The notes under the pieces: model-generated
What the model saw: only the letters and a program-made list of their open reading frames with translations
Told to the model about the DNA's origin: nothing
Databases searched by the model: none
Shown: piece by piece, positions 1 to 8,842 of the stretch
Layout of the letters: every line of letters starts with the position of its first letter
Position numbering within the stretch: position 1 is the first letter of the stretch
From: Nordella sp. HKS 07
Lineage (GTDB): Bacteria > Pseudomonadota > Alphaproteobacteria > Rhizobiales > Aestuariivirgaceae
Direction: 5' to 3'
Assembly: GCF_011046735.1 (NCBI RefSeq)
Contig: NZ_CP049258.1
Location: 2,746,001-2,810,000, forward strand
Length of the DNA: 64,000 nucleotides
Position numbers and translations under genes: made by a program

Positions 1-2
1 TC

Positions 3-83
3 GCCAACAAGATTGCCCGCATGGCCTGGGCGATGATGGCCAAGGGCGAGCGTTACAGGGAACCCGTCGCGCTGGCTCGCTAG
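3..83 (+). CDS. IS110-family transposase, C-terminal end (partial)
   Basis: The window opens inside a reading frame whose last 26 residues contain ANKIARMAWAMMAKGERY and end at a TAG. This tryptophan-containing tail with an MxAKGE(R/K)Y motif matches my recollection of the C-terminus of IS110/IS1111-type DEDD transposases. The catalytic part lies outside the window, so intactness cannot be judged. It adjoins a gene-free stretch and two truncated genes, which fits a site of past insertion. The family call rests on a short tail. Confidence 0.6.
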   Translation, partial: ANKIARMAWAMMAKGERYREPVALAR

Positions 84-365
84 GGCACGGCGACTTTGGA
101 CGAGATCGCGCCGGCAACGGCGTGATGTGAAGGCTGGAAAGGACTGACAGCAGGTAACGCAGAACCGGTCGATCCGGCGATCAGGACAACCCACATGGGC
201 CACAGCATTGTCGAATGCGAGCTTTTGACCGGGACCTGATCCGCGGAAGGCATTATGGCCAGCGGCCCTATGAGCCGCGCTCAAAGGCCGAACACATGGC
301 TGCTACGACCAGCGCTGCGACATGCAAAAGAACCTTGACAGCCCGGAGCCGTCCACACATGGCCC
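84..365 (+). mobile_element. Probable non-coding end of the IS110-type element
   Basis: No convincing gene is present. The sequence directly follows the transposase stop and resembles, from memory, the long non-coding flank that follows IS110-type transposase genes in rhizobial genomes. IS110 elements lack clear terminal inverted repeats, so the right boundary near 365 is a guess. From there to 586 no gene is seen either; only short decayed-looking sequence leads to the cyclase fragment. Confidence 0.3.
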
Positions 366-586
366 ATCGTGTCATTTCGCTACGCCGGGCAAATTCTTCG
401 GCGCTTTGCTGAGGCCCCGGCGTCCTCAGCACTTCCGACGGTAACGCCCAACCGGAAATAGCGAATACATGGCGAGGTCGATGCGAATGACCCAAAGTGG
501 ACTCCGCTCGATTTTCGAACGGCTATTGTCCGACTCCCCATTAACTGATTAACCTGGATCAAGTGTGGGGGCCGGCGAAGGGCGGA

Positions 587-700
587 ATGCAAGTTGAGCG
601 GCGGCTTACGGCACTCATGCAAGCGGATGTGGTTGGTTACTGCCGGCTGGCGTTGGTTGGGTCAAGCCCTTGCCCCATACTATGGGTCCAAGTCCACTAG
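587..700 (+). pseudogene. Truncated class III adenylate/guanylate cyclase (N-terminal fragment)
   Basis: A 37-codon frame begins MQVERRLTALMQADVVGYCR, which aligns with the start of the two full cyclase genes in this window (ERRLAAILAADVVGYSRLMG and QRRLAAILAADVAGYSRLMG). The first metal-binding Asp (in ADVVGY) is retained. Similarity ends after about 25 codons; the frame runs through unrelated sequence to a TAG at 698-700, inside the leader of the next gene. No catalytic core (GDG or VNxAAR motifs) follows, so this is a remnant, probably left by rearrangement near the IS110 element. Confidence 0.65.
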
Positions 701-711
701 TGAGCAGTACA

Positions 712-1560
712 ATGTCTTCCAATGACAATTATCTCCTTGGTCGGACAGCAGAAGAGTTGCACCGTCTCGCTCGGCAAGCGGCGCTGATCGAACCAGAGAC
801 GGAGGACCTATTCCGAAGGAGTGGCATCTCGGCCGGGATGAACGTGCTGGAGATCGGCAGTGGAGCCGGAGATGTTGCAATGCTTGTCGGCCGAATCGTT
901 GGACCCATAGGAAGTGTTCTTGGAATTGAACGATCCGCAGATTCCGCGACTCTCGCCACGGAGCGAGTTGCTGCCGCTGGCAATTTGCCGGTTCGATTCG
1001 AAGTAGCTGACCTCGACAGTTACACTCCAAGAGGCCGCTACGATGCGTTGGTTGGGCGTTTCGTCCTGCCATATTTGGCCGATCCGTCGGCCACATTGCG
1101 GCACCTGGCGTCCTATCTGAACCCGGGAGGCGTGGTCGCATTCCTAGAATTCGATGTGACCAAAATATGTAGTGTGCCAGAGGGGCCGCTATTCCGAAAG
1201 GTCTCCGACTGGATGACAAAGGCATTCAGCGACAAGATCAATCCCTCATTGGGCTCTGCGCTTGGGTCGGTATTTCACGATGCTGGTTTACCATGGCCTC
1301 AGATGATGTCGTTTCAGAAGGTTTGTTGTGGGCCGGATGGATTCTACTGGTTGCTTGCCGAGACAACCAGGGCGGTATTACCACATATCGTGCGGCTTGG
1401 CCTTGCTGCTTCGGATGAGGTTGACATCGATACCCTCGAAGCACGATTGCGAGAAGAGGCGGTCGTCAGGCGCCTAACCGTATTTTCACCGCGTTGGGTC
1501 AGCGCCTGGACGAAGCTCCCCCGGCACCCCGCATCCGGTATTAAAGCAATCCGGACATGA
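712..1560 (+). CDS. SAM-dependent class I methyltransferase
   Basis: A 282-residue protein. Near residues 45-54 it carries motif I, VLEIGSGAGD, the glycine-rich SAM-binding loop, followed by an acidic residue at the end of the second strand (GIERS) and an ADLDS motif typical of the adenine contact. The N-terminal YLLGRTAEELHRLARQA stretch is common in stand-alone methyltransferases of soil bacteria. The substrate is unknown. I prefer the ATG at 712, because an upstream in-frame ATG at 670 would add 14 residues unlike the family and overlap the cyclase remnant. It stands alone between two truncated genes, suggesting it sits in rearranged or acquired DNA. Confidence 0.75.
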   Translation: MSSNDNYLLGRTAEELHRLARQAALIEPETEDLFRRSGISAGMNVLEIGSGAGDVAMLVGRIVGPIGSVLGIERSADSATLATERVAAAGNLPVRFEVADLDSYTPRGRYDALVGRFVLPYLADPSATLRHLASYLNPGGVVAFLEFDVTKICSVPEGPLFRKVSDWMTKAFSDKINPSLGSALGSVFHDAGLPWPQMMSFQKVCCGPDGFYWLLAETTRAVLPHIVRLGLAASDEVDIDTLEARLREEAVVRRLTVFSPRWVSAWTKLPRHPASGIKAIRT

Positions 1561-1569
1561 GGAATGACA

Positions 1570-1722
1570 ATGTACAAAGCAGACAATGCTGTGATTTATG
1601 AACAGATGATGGGCAGATGGAGTAAGCAGCTTCTGCCACTTTTTTGTTCGATTCAGAGCATCGCGATGAGCGCGCCCGAGGACTTTCCTCTTCAGGGCAC
1701 CGGCTCCGGCGCCGCAACCTGA
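1570..1722 (+). pseudogene. N-terminal remnant of a second methyltransferase
   Basis: A short frame starting MYKADNAVIYEQMMGRWSKQ matches the first ~28 residues of a common SAM-methyltransferase group whose N-terminus reads YExxMGRWSxxLxPxF. After about base 1655 the frame enters sequence antisense to the neighbouring phosphatase gene and stops at 1720-1722. No SAM-binding motif is present. The break lies close to the 3' end of the phosphatase gene, so a deletion or recombination joined the two. Translation of the fragment is not excluded. Confidence 0.5.
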
Positions 1723-2654
1723 TATGGAAAAAAGTTGAGGGTGCCGACCGTCGCATAGGCGGCGGCGAGAGCAACTGTGACGAGCGTACCGGCAATGATG
1801 TCGATGAAGTAATGACCGCCTAAGATCGGGGTCGCCAGCAGCATGGCGCCGCTCCAGACGCTGCCCGCCAGCAGCATGATGAGATTGTCACGCAAGGCGT
1901 ATACGATGAGCAGGCCGGCAATCGTATGATAGGACGGGAATGTCGCGAGGCCGGGACGTTCGACGAGGTTCAGCACGATGGTCTGCGCCTCGCGCACATC
2001 CGTGAAGGCGGCCATGTGATAGACGCCGACATTGGCGCCGTACAGGGCGCGCAGGTTGTCGTCCATATAGTGAACCATCGCCGCCGTCGCCGGAAAGAAG
2101 CCGCTGATGCTGACGGTGATAAGAGCGCCGAGGAAGAGCAGCGTGACGAGTTCCTTGGCGCGCTCGATCCGGCCGAACAGCACCAGCGCAACGAAGATGA
2201 CGCCCACCGTTTGAATGGTCATGCCATAGGGCAGCTCACTGAAGGACAGGAGGTCAGGATACTCGCCCATCCACAAGGCATAGGCGTACCAATCGATGCC
2301 GAGAAGCTTGTCCCAGGAATCAAGCCACTCGTCGGCCAATGGAAAGGCCAGTGACATCGTCAGGTAGTTGAGGAGACGGATGCCGACAAAGGCGACGAGC
2401 AGGAAGGCAAGCCCGACGGCCATGATGCGGGCCCGTTCGGCAAATGCCGAGCGGCGCGAGACAGGCAGGAAATGGGTGATGGCGGCGGCGATCAGCAGGC
2501 ATATGCTGACGGCAAGAGACGTTTGGCCGGCATTGGTCAGGTTAAAGGATATGCGCGGGTCTATCCCGATCCAGATCGCGATGATGGCGCCCTGCAGGGC
2601 GATCAGGGCCCACAGTGCTGGATGAAAGACAAGGATGGACCGGATGTTCCGCAT
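1692..2654 (-). CDS. PAP2-superfamily integral membrane phosphatase
   Basis: A 320-residue protein with about seven to eight hydrophobic segments across its length. The C-terminal half carries the PAP2 signature: ATFPSYHT near residues 237-244 (catalytic His) and GGHYFIDIIAG near 279-289 (second catalytic His followed by Asp). The PSYHT form with a large N-terminal membrane region resembles the inositolphosphorylceramide-synthase/Aur1-like branch, so a lipid phosphate or phosphodiester substrate is likely. The active site would face the periplasm. It is transcribed alone, leftward, and its 3' end abuts the methyltransferase remnant. The substrate is not predictable. Confidence 0.8.
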   Translation of the reverse strand: MRNIRSILVFHPALWALIALQGAIIAIWIGIDPRISFNLTNAGQTSLAVSICLLIAAAITHFLPVSRRSAFAERARIMAVGLAFLLVAFVGIRLLNYLTMSLAFPLADEWLDSWDKLLGIDWYAYALWMGEYPDLLSFSELPYGMTIQTVGVIFVALVLFGRIERAKELVTLLFLGALITVSISGFFPATAAMVHYMDDNLRALYGANVGVYHMAAFTDVREAQTIVLNLVERPGLATFPSYHTIAGLLIVYALRDNLIMLLAGSVWSGAMLLATPILGGHYFIDIIAGTLVTVALAAAYATVGTLNFFPYQVAAPEPVP

Positions 2655-2732
2655 GACGCCGGGACGGTGGCATGCGGGACTTAGAAATCTCTTAATTCAA
2701 TAGTGAAAGTTGTTCCGGCGGCGGGATGTGCG

Positions 2733-3185
2733 CTACAGCGCCAGCAGCTGATCGTCGCGCAGGATCTCCAGCACGATCTCCGAGCGCACGCGGTCGACGG
2801 TCTGGTGCATCAGCAGCACGCCATTGACGAGATCGCGCAGGCCGTCGAGATCGGCGACGCAGACCTTCAGCAGATAGTCGAAGTCTCCCGTCACCGCATG
2901 GGCTTCGAGAATGCCGGGCGTGAGGCGCACCAGGTCGCGGAAGCGCCTCGCATTGCCGTCGGAATGGCCTTTCAGCTTCACATGCACGAAAGCGGTGACG
3001 GCGAAGCCCAAGGCCCGCGCGTCTAGATCGGCGCGGTAGCGGCGGATGACGCCCGACTGCTCAAGCGCCTGGCGCCGCCGGGCCGCTTGTGACTCCGAAA
3101 GCCCGGCCGCGGTGGCGAGATCGGCGCGGGCGAGGGCGCTGTCGCGCTGGAGCGAATCCAGGATCTTCCGGTCGAATTCATCCAT
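2733..3185 (-). CDS. Lrp/AsnC-family transcriptional regulator
   Basis: A 150-residue protein. The N-terminal winged helix (MDEFDRKILDSLQRDSALARADLATAAGLS) is followed by the recognition segment SQAARRRQALEQSGVIRRYRA and a C-terminal ligand-binding RAM domain (GDFDYLLKVCVADLDGLRDLVNGVL). I chose the ATG at 3185; a TTG seven codons upstream gives a longer version but the ATG fits family starts. It is divergent from 4-hydroxyphenylpyruvate dioxygenase with a ~110-bp shared region holding a repeated motif, so it probably controls that gene in response to an amino acid such as tyrosine or phenylalanine. That role is inferred from position. Confidence 0.85.
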   Translation of the reverse strand: MDEFDRKILDSLQRDSALARADLATAAGLSESQAARRRQALEQSGVIRRYRADLDARALGFAVTAFVHVKLKGHSDGNARRFRDLVRLTPGILEAHAVTGDFDYLLKVCVADLDGLRDLVNGVLLMHQTVDRVRSEIVLEILRDDQLLAL

Positions 3186-3186
3186 T

Positions 3187-3247
3187 TTATGCCCGTTTCC
3201 GTGCAAAGAGAGGGTGGATATCGCCCCATTATGCCCGGAAACGGTGC
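3187..3247. promoter_or_regulatory. Candidate Lrp-type operator: two direct repeats, 42 bp apart
   Basis: The motif TTATGCCCG, then 5-6 bases, then GTGC occurs at 3187-3204 and again at 3229-3247. The copies are 42 bp apart, close to four helical turns, so they would lie on one DNA face. They sit between the divergent Lrp-type gene and the dioxygenase gene. Phased multiple sites suit Lrp-family octamers. Binding is inferred, not shown. Confidence 0.4.
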
Positions 3248-3294
3248 CTTTGGCGACCTATTATGGTGGCAATCGCTTCACCGGAGACTCACCC

Positions 3295-4407
3295 ATGGGC
3301 CCCTATCCGCATGACGCCCCGCCGCCCGAGATCAGCGCCGACAATCCGGCCGGCACCGATGGTTTCGAATTCGTCGAATTCGCCCATCCCGAGCCCGCGA
3401 GGCTCTCGGAGCTCTTCCGCAAATTCGGCTTTACCCCGGTTGCCCGCCACAGGACGGAGAACATCACCGTCTGGCGCCAGGGCGACATCAACTACATCCT
3501 CAATGCCGAGCCCCAATCTTTCGGCATGAAGTTCGTCAAGCAACATGGCCCCTGCGCGCCCGCCATGGCCTGGCGCGTCGTCGATGCCGATCATGCTTAC
3601 CGTCATGCCGTGGCTCTCGGCGCCGAGCCCTATGAGGGCGAGGACAAGACGCTCCACGTGCCGGCGATCAAGGGCATTGGCGGCAGCCTTCTTTATTTCG
3701 TCGACCGCTATGGCGCCAAAGGCTCGCCCTACAGCAAAGAGTTCGACTGGCTCGGCGAGGCGGATCCAAAGCCCAAGGGCATCGGTTTTTATTATCTCGA
3801 CCACCTGACCCACAATGTCTTTCGCGGCAACATGGACAAGTGGTTCGGCTTCTATGCCAAGCTCTTCAACTTCCGCCAGATCCGCTTCTTCGATATCGAG
3901 GGCAAATATACCGGGCTGTTCTCGCGCGCCCTCAATTCGCCCTGCGGCAAGATCCGCATCCCGATCAACGAGAGCGCCGACGACAAGAGCCAGATCGAGG
4001 AATACTTGCGCAAATACAAGGGCGAGGGCATCCAGCATATCGCCATCGCCGCCGAGGACATCTATGCCGCGACCGACGCGCTGGCTGAGAACGGCGTGAA
4101 ATTCATGCCGCCGCCGCCCGAGACTTATTATGAGAAATGCGCGGCGCGCGTGAAGGGCCATCAGGAGCCCGTCGACAGGCTAAAGAAACACGGCATCCTC
4201 ATCGACGGCGAAGGCGTCGTCGATGGCGGTGAGACCAAGGTGCTTCTGCAGATCTTCTCGAAGACGGTGATCGGCCCGATCTTCTTCGAGTTCATCCAGA
4301 GGAAGGGCGACGACGGCTTCGGCGAAGGCAATTTCCGCGCTCTGTTCGAAAGCATCGAGGCAGACCAGGTGCGTCGCGGCGTGCTGGGGCCGCCCAGGGC
4401 GGCTTAA
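3295..4407 (+). CDS. hppD: 4-hydroxyphenylpyruvate dioxygenase
   Basis: A 370-residue enzyme converting 4-hydroxyphenylpyruvate to homogentisate in tyrosine catabolism, with non-haem Fe(II). It has the two vicinal-oxygen-chelate halves of the family, and the three iron ligands are visible: His170 in HLTHNV, His248 in QHIAIAA, and Glu332 in FFEFIQRKGDDGFGEGNF, followed by the conserved C-terminal helix. The ATG at 3295 is chosen because a CCGGAG ribosome-binding site precedes it and the protein then has normal length; the frame is open further upstream but that extension is non-family. No homogentisate dioxygenase is adjacent. The neighbouring Lrp-type gene is the likely regulator. Confidence 0.95.
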   Translation: MGPYPHDAPPPEISADNPAGTDGFEFVEFAHPEPARLSELFRKFGFTPVARHRTENITVWRQGDINYILNAEPQSFGMKFVKQHGPCAPAMAWRVVDADHAYRHAVALGAEPYEGEDKTLHVPAIKGIGGSLLYFVDRYGAKGSPYSKEFDWLGEADPKPKGIGFYYLDHLTHNVFRGNMDKWFGFYAKLFNFRQIRFFDIEGKYTGLFSRALNSPCGKIRIPINESADDKSQIEEYLRKYKGEGIQHIAIAAEDIYAATDALAENGVKFMPPPPETYYEKCAARVKGHQEPVDRLKKHGILIDGEGVVDGGETKVLLQIFSKTVIGPIFFEFIQRKGDDGFGEGNFRALFESIEADQVRRGVLGPPRAA

Positions 4408-4453
4408 CCTCTGTAATCAACGCCACCACTTGCAAAATGCGCCTACAATCACT

Positions 4454-4476
4454 ATAGTAGTGAAAATAACTACTAT
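4454..4476. promoter_or_regulatory. Toxin-antitoxin operator palindrome
   Basis: A perfect 8-bp inverted repeat, ATAGTAGT at 4454-4461 and ACTACTAT at 4469-4476, with a 7-bp A/T-rich spacer, ends 12 bp before the antitoxin ATG. Antitoxins of this family usually bind such palindromes to autoregulate their operon; operator function here is inferred. Confidence 0.55.
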
Positions 4477-4488
4477 GGAATTCTTGCC

Positions 4489-4734
4489 ATGGATGAGGCC
4501 GTTTCGGCAGCAGATGCCAACCGCAAATTTTCCCTGCTTCTGCGTCGCGTGCGCGAAGGCCACAGCTATGTTGTGACCAGTCATGGTCGCCCGGTAGCGC
4601 GTATCGTCCCCGCCAATGAGCATGAGATAACGTTGTCGGGCGCGCGATCAGCCTTGTTGTCCCGCCTCGAAGCTCAGCCCCCCATCAGTGCCGGGCGCTG
4701 GACGCGCGATGAGCTTTATGAGGATGAGCGGTGA
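4489..4734 (+). CDS. Type II antitoxin, Phd/YefM family
   Basis: An 81-residue protein with the typical N-terminal DNA-binding fold: DAVSAADANRKFSLLLRRV-like start (here MDEAVSAADANRKFS), GHSYVVTSHGRPVARIVP, then a short charged C-terminal tail that would wrap the toxin. Its stop overlaps the next gene by four bases, giving translational coupling. A perfect palindrome just upstream is a likely autoregulatory site. The neighbour encodes a PIN-domain protein, so the pair is a Phd/VapC-style toxin-antitoxin module. Confidence 0.85.
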   Translation: MDEAVSAADANRKFSLLLRRVREGHSYVVTSHGRPVARIVPANEHEITLSGARSALLSRLEAQPPISAGRWTRDELYEDER

Positions 4735-5198
4735 AGGTTGCGCTCGACACCAACATTCTTGTCTATGCGGAGAACGTCAACGGAGCGGGCAAGCGCGACA
4801 TAGCTCTTGATCTGGTGCGCCGGCTTCCACAGGAAGCAGTCGTCATCCCCGTTCAGGTTCTCGGAGAATTGTTCAGTGTCCTGGTCCGCAAGGGAGGCAA
4901 GTCGCGGAAAGATGCTCGCGGGGCCATTCTGGGCTGGCGCGATACATTCGCGCTTGTCGAAACCTCGCCGGAGATCATGCTGGCCGCCGCCGATCTTGCG
5001 ACGGATCATCATTTCGGAATCTGGGATGCGGTCATCCTATCCGCAGCCTCTCAAGCGGGCTGCCGGCTACTTCTCTCCGAAGACCTGCAGGATGGCTTTA
5101 CTTGGGCTGGGGTGACGGTCGTCAACCCATTCGCGTCATCGCATCATGCGTTGCTGGAGGCGTTTCTGGAAAGCGCCAAACAACAAGAAGGTCGCTAG
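4731..5198 (+). CDS. PIN-domain ribonuclease toxin, VapC-like
   Basis: A 155-residue PIN-domain protein starting with GTG in a GTGA overlap with the antitoxin stop. The acidic metal-binding residues are in place: Asp in VALDTNILVY, Glu in VLGELFSVL, Asp in FGIWDAVIL and Asp in LLSEDLQDG. Proteins of this family cleave RNA, often tRNA or rRNA, when freed from the antitoxin. The ORF is full length with no disruption, so the module looks functional. Confidence 0.85.
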   Translation: MKVALDTNILVYAENVNGAGKRDIALDLVRRLPQEAVVIPVQVLGELFSVLVRKGGKSRKDARGAILGWRDTFALVETSPEIMLAAADLATDHHFGIWDAVILSAASQAGCRLLLSEDLQDGFTWAGVTVVNPFASSHHALLEAFLESAKQQEGR

Positions 5199-5249
5199 GA
5201 AGAGTAGCCACAGTCCCGACCATCGCGCGGAAGCTGCGTTATCTTACAT

Positions 5250-5366
5250 CGTCATGGCCGCCCGGATGGCCGGGTTTAACCCGGCCATGGAGGCGGCCAT
5301 CCAATATTTCCGCTGAGCGATCATTGACGGCGAGACTGGATGGCCGGGTCAAGCCCGGCCATGACG
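5250..5366. repeat. Paired palindromic intergenic repeat (GGCCGGGTnnAnCCCGGCC type)
   Basis: Two hairpin-forming units flank a short spacer: one around 5264-5287 (GGATGGCCGGGTTTAACCCGGCC) and one around 5338-5363 (TGGATGGCCGGGTCAAGCC and onward to GGCCATGAC). The outer ends CGTCATGGCC and GGCCATGACG are inverted copies, so the whole block is a nested palindrome. Similar units are scattered in intergenic regions of rhizobial genomes. It lies between the toxin gene and the convergent mtkB gene and may act as a bidirectional terminator. Confidence 0.65.
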
Positions 5367-5391
5367 AAGTGGTAGTGCAGTGTGCCTGCTG

Positions 5392-6278
5392 CTACGCCGC
5401 CTTCTTCAACAATGTCTCCATGGTGCGGCCGATCTCCGAGGGTGACGGCGAGATCGCGACGCCTGCATCGCGCAGCAATTCCACTTTCTCGCTCGCACTT
5501 TCGCCGAAGGCCTGGATGATGGCGCCGGCATGGCCCATGCGCCGTCCCTTGGGCGCCGAGAGCCCCGCCACATAGGCGGCGACCGGCTTCGTCATGTGCT
5601 CTCTTATATAGGAAGCGGCTTCGGCTTCCTGCGGCCCGCCGATCTCGCCGATCATCATCACCGCATGGGTGTCCGGATCCTGCTCGAACAGCTCGAGAAT
5701 GTCGCGGAAGGACGAGCCGTTGATCGGATCGCCGCCGATGCCGACGCTGGTCGAGATGCCGATGCCGAGTTCCTTCATCTGCGCCGCCGCCTCATAGCCG
5801 AGCGTGCCGGAGCGCCCGACCACGCCGATATGGCCGGGGAGATAGATATGGCCCGGCATGATGCCGAGCAGCGACTTGCCGGGTGAAATGATGCCGGCGC
5901 AATTGGGCCCGATGAGCCGCATGCGGTTCTCACGCGCGTAGCGGCGCATATAACGCTTCACCCGGATCATGTCCTTGGCGGGAATGCCGTCGGTGATGGC
6001 GACGCAGAGCTTCAGCCCCGCATCGGCCGCCTCCATGATCGAATCGGCGGCGAAAGGCGGCGGCACGAAGACGATCGCCGCTTCCGCACCGGCGCTGGCG
6101 ACCGCTTCCTTGATCGTGTCGAAGACCGGCACATTGTGAACCTTGGCTCCGCCTTTGCCGGGCGTCACGCCGCCCACGATATTCGTGCCATAGGCCATCA
6201 TCTCCTCGGTGTGGAAGCTGCCGATCTTGCCGGTGATGCCGAGGACCAGAACCGGTGTCGCGCGCTCGAGAAGGATCG

Positions 6279-6282
<4 letters not shown>
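5392..6282 (-). CDS. mtkB: Malate-CoA ligase, alpha subunit (succinyl-CoA synthetase alpha family)
   Basis: A 296-residue protein of the CoA-ligase alpha family. It has an N-terminal CoA-binding Rossmann region ([16 protein letters not shown]), the [11 protein letters not shown] segment, [16 protein letters not shown], and the phosphorylated histidine at His251 in MGHAGAI. Family members include succinyl-CoA synthetase (SucD) and malate thiokinase (MtkB). I prefer malate-CoA ligase because the gene lies downstream of serine-glyoxylate aminotransferase and near malyl-CoA lyase, as in methylotroph serine-cycle clusters. Its ATG overlaps the beta-subunit stop (ATGA). The two subunits would activate malate to malyl-CoA with ATP. 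Confidence 0.85.
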
Positions 6283-7466
<1,184 letters not shown>

Positions 7467-7468
7467 CT

Positions 7469-8659
7469 TCAAGCTGCCTTGGCGAGTTGCGCCGGTTGCG
7501 TGTGGTGGAAATGCTCGATCGCCGCGGCGACGCCGCTGCCGACGGTGAAAGGCACACCTTGATCGCGCAGAGTGAGCTCGACGCCCGACAGCGCGGTCAA
7601 CACCATGAGCTCGTTGAGATCGCCCAGATGCCCGATGCGGAAGACGCGGCCGGCAACCTTCGACAGGCCGACGCCGAGCGACAGGCCATAGGCCTGATAG
7701 GCATGACGCACGAAGACGTTGGAATCAAACCCGTCCGGCAGATGGATCGCGCTCACCGTGTCGGACTGCCAGCGCGGCTCGGCGGCGCAAAGCTTGAGGC
7801 CCCAGGCCGCTACCGCCTTGCGCACGCCTTCGGCGAGGCGGTGATGACGCGCGAAGACATGTTCGAGGCCTTCAGCGAAGAGAAGATCGAGCGAGGCCCG
7901 CAAGCCACGCAGCATATGCGTCGGCGGCGTATAGGGGAAATAGCCGTCCTTGTTGGCGCGCCCCATGTCGGCGAAGTCGAAATAAAAACGCCGCGATTGC
8001 GCGTTCCGGGCTTGCGCCAGCGCCTTCTGGCTGACGCAGAGAATGGCGAGCCCGGCCGGCAGCATGAATCCTTTCTGGGATCCTGATACCGCGACATCGA
8101 CGCGCCACTCCTCCATGCGGAAATCGATGCTGGCGATCGAGCTCACGCCGTCGACGAAGAGAAGGGCCGGATGTTCGGCCTCATCGAGCGCCTTGCGCAC
8201 ACCGGCCACATCGCTGGTGACGCCGGTCGCGGTCTCGTTGTGGGTGACGAGCACCGCCTTGATCTTGTGGCCGCGGTCGGCCTTGAGGCGTTGGGCGAAG
8301 ATGTCGACCGGCACGCCTTCGCCCCAGGGCGCATCGACCACATCGACCTCGAAGCCGAGACGGATGCACATGTCGATCCACAGATGCGAGAACTGCCCGA
8401 AGCGGGCGGCAAGGATCTTGTCGCCGGGCGACAGCGTGTTGGTCAGCGCCGCTTCCCAGCCGCCAGTGCCGGAAGAGGGGAAGAGGAAGGCCTGCCCGGT
8501 CCTGGATTTGAAAACCTTCTTCACATCCTCGAAGAGCGGCAGCGTGAAGTCCGGCAGGTCGGGCGCCCTCTGGTCCTCCATAGGGATATCCAGGGCGCGG
8601 CGCACGGCGTCCGGAATATTGGTGGGCCCTGGTATGAACAGGCCGCGGACACCTGGCAT
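7469..8659 (-). CDS. sgaA: Serine-glyoxylate aminotransferase
   Basis: A 396-residue PLP enzyme of the class V aminotransferases. It transfers the amino group of serine to glyoxylate, giving hydroxypyruvate and glycine, a step of the serine cycle and of C2 metabolism. Features are [10 protein letters not shown] at the N-terminus, [15 protein letters not shown] as phosphate-binding loop, HNETATGV, and the Schiff-base lysine Lys196 in SGSQKGFM. The ATG at 8659 is chosen for its strong GGGAGG ribosome-binding site; an upstream extension has none. First gene of the sgaA-mtkA-mtkB operon, divergent from a LuxR-type regulator. Confidence 0.9.
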   Translation of the reverse strand: MPGVRGLFIPGPTNIPDAVRRALDIPMEDQRAPDLPDFTLPLFEDVKKVFKSRTGQAFLFPSSGTGGWEAALTNTLSPGDKILAARFGQFSHLWIDMCIRLGFEVDVVDAPWGEGVPVDIFAQRLKADRGHKIKAVLVTHNETATGVTSDVAGVRKALDEAEHPALLFVDGVSSIASIDFRMEEWRVDVAVSGSQKGFMLPAGLAILCVSQKALAQARNAQSRRFYFDFADMGRANKDGYFPYTPPTHMLRGLRASLDLLFAEGLEHVFARHHRLAEGVRKAVAAWGLKLCAAEPRWQSDTVSAIHLPDGFDSNVFVRHAYQAYGLSLGVGLSKVAGRVFRIGHLGDLNELMVLTALSGVELTLRDQGVPFTVGSGVAAAIEHFHHTQPAQLAKAA

Positions 8660-8755
8660 GGTTTCCTCCCTCGCTGGTGATTTGCTGGTGGGCATTATCT
8701 CACCGGGTAGGGTCGGGACCGCAACGTCCCAATCACCTGCCTTTGAATATCCATA

Positions 8756-8820
8756 TGGGTAGGAAAGTTCCTATCCTTTAAGATGGTTTTATGGTATCGG
8801 TCTTTTCAGGATCCTACCCA
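8756..8820. promoter_or_regulatory. Inverted TGGGTAGGA / TCCTACCCA pair between sgaA and the LuxR-type gene
   Basis: TGGGTAGGA at 8756-8764 and its exact reverse complement at 8812-8820 face each other across 47 bp in the shared divergent promoter region. Both sit in similar contexts (CATATGGGTAGGA; GGATCCTACCCATTCG), and a further TATGGG follows at 8825-8830. This arrangement is a plausible operator for the adjacent regulator acting on both genes. Function is inferred. Confidence 0.45.
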
Positions 8821-8842
8821 TTCGTATGGGTTTGAGGGTGAT

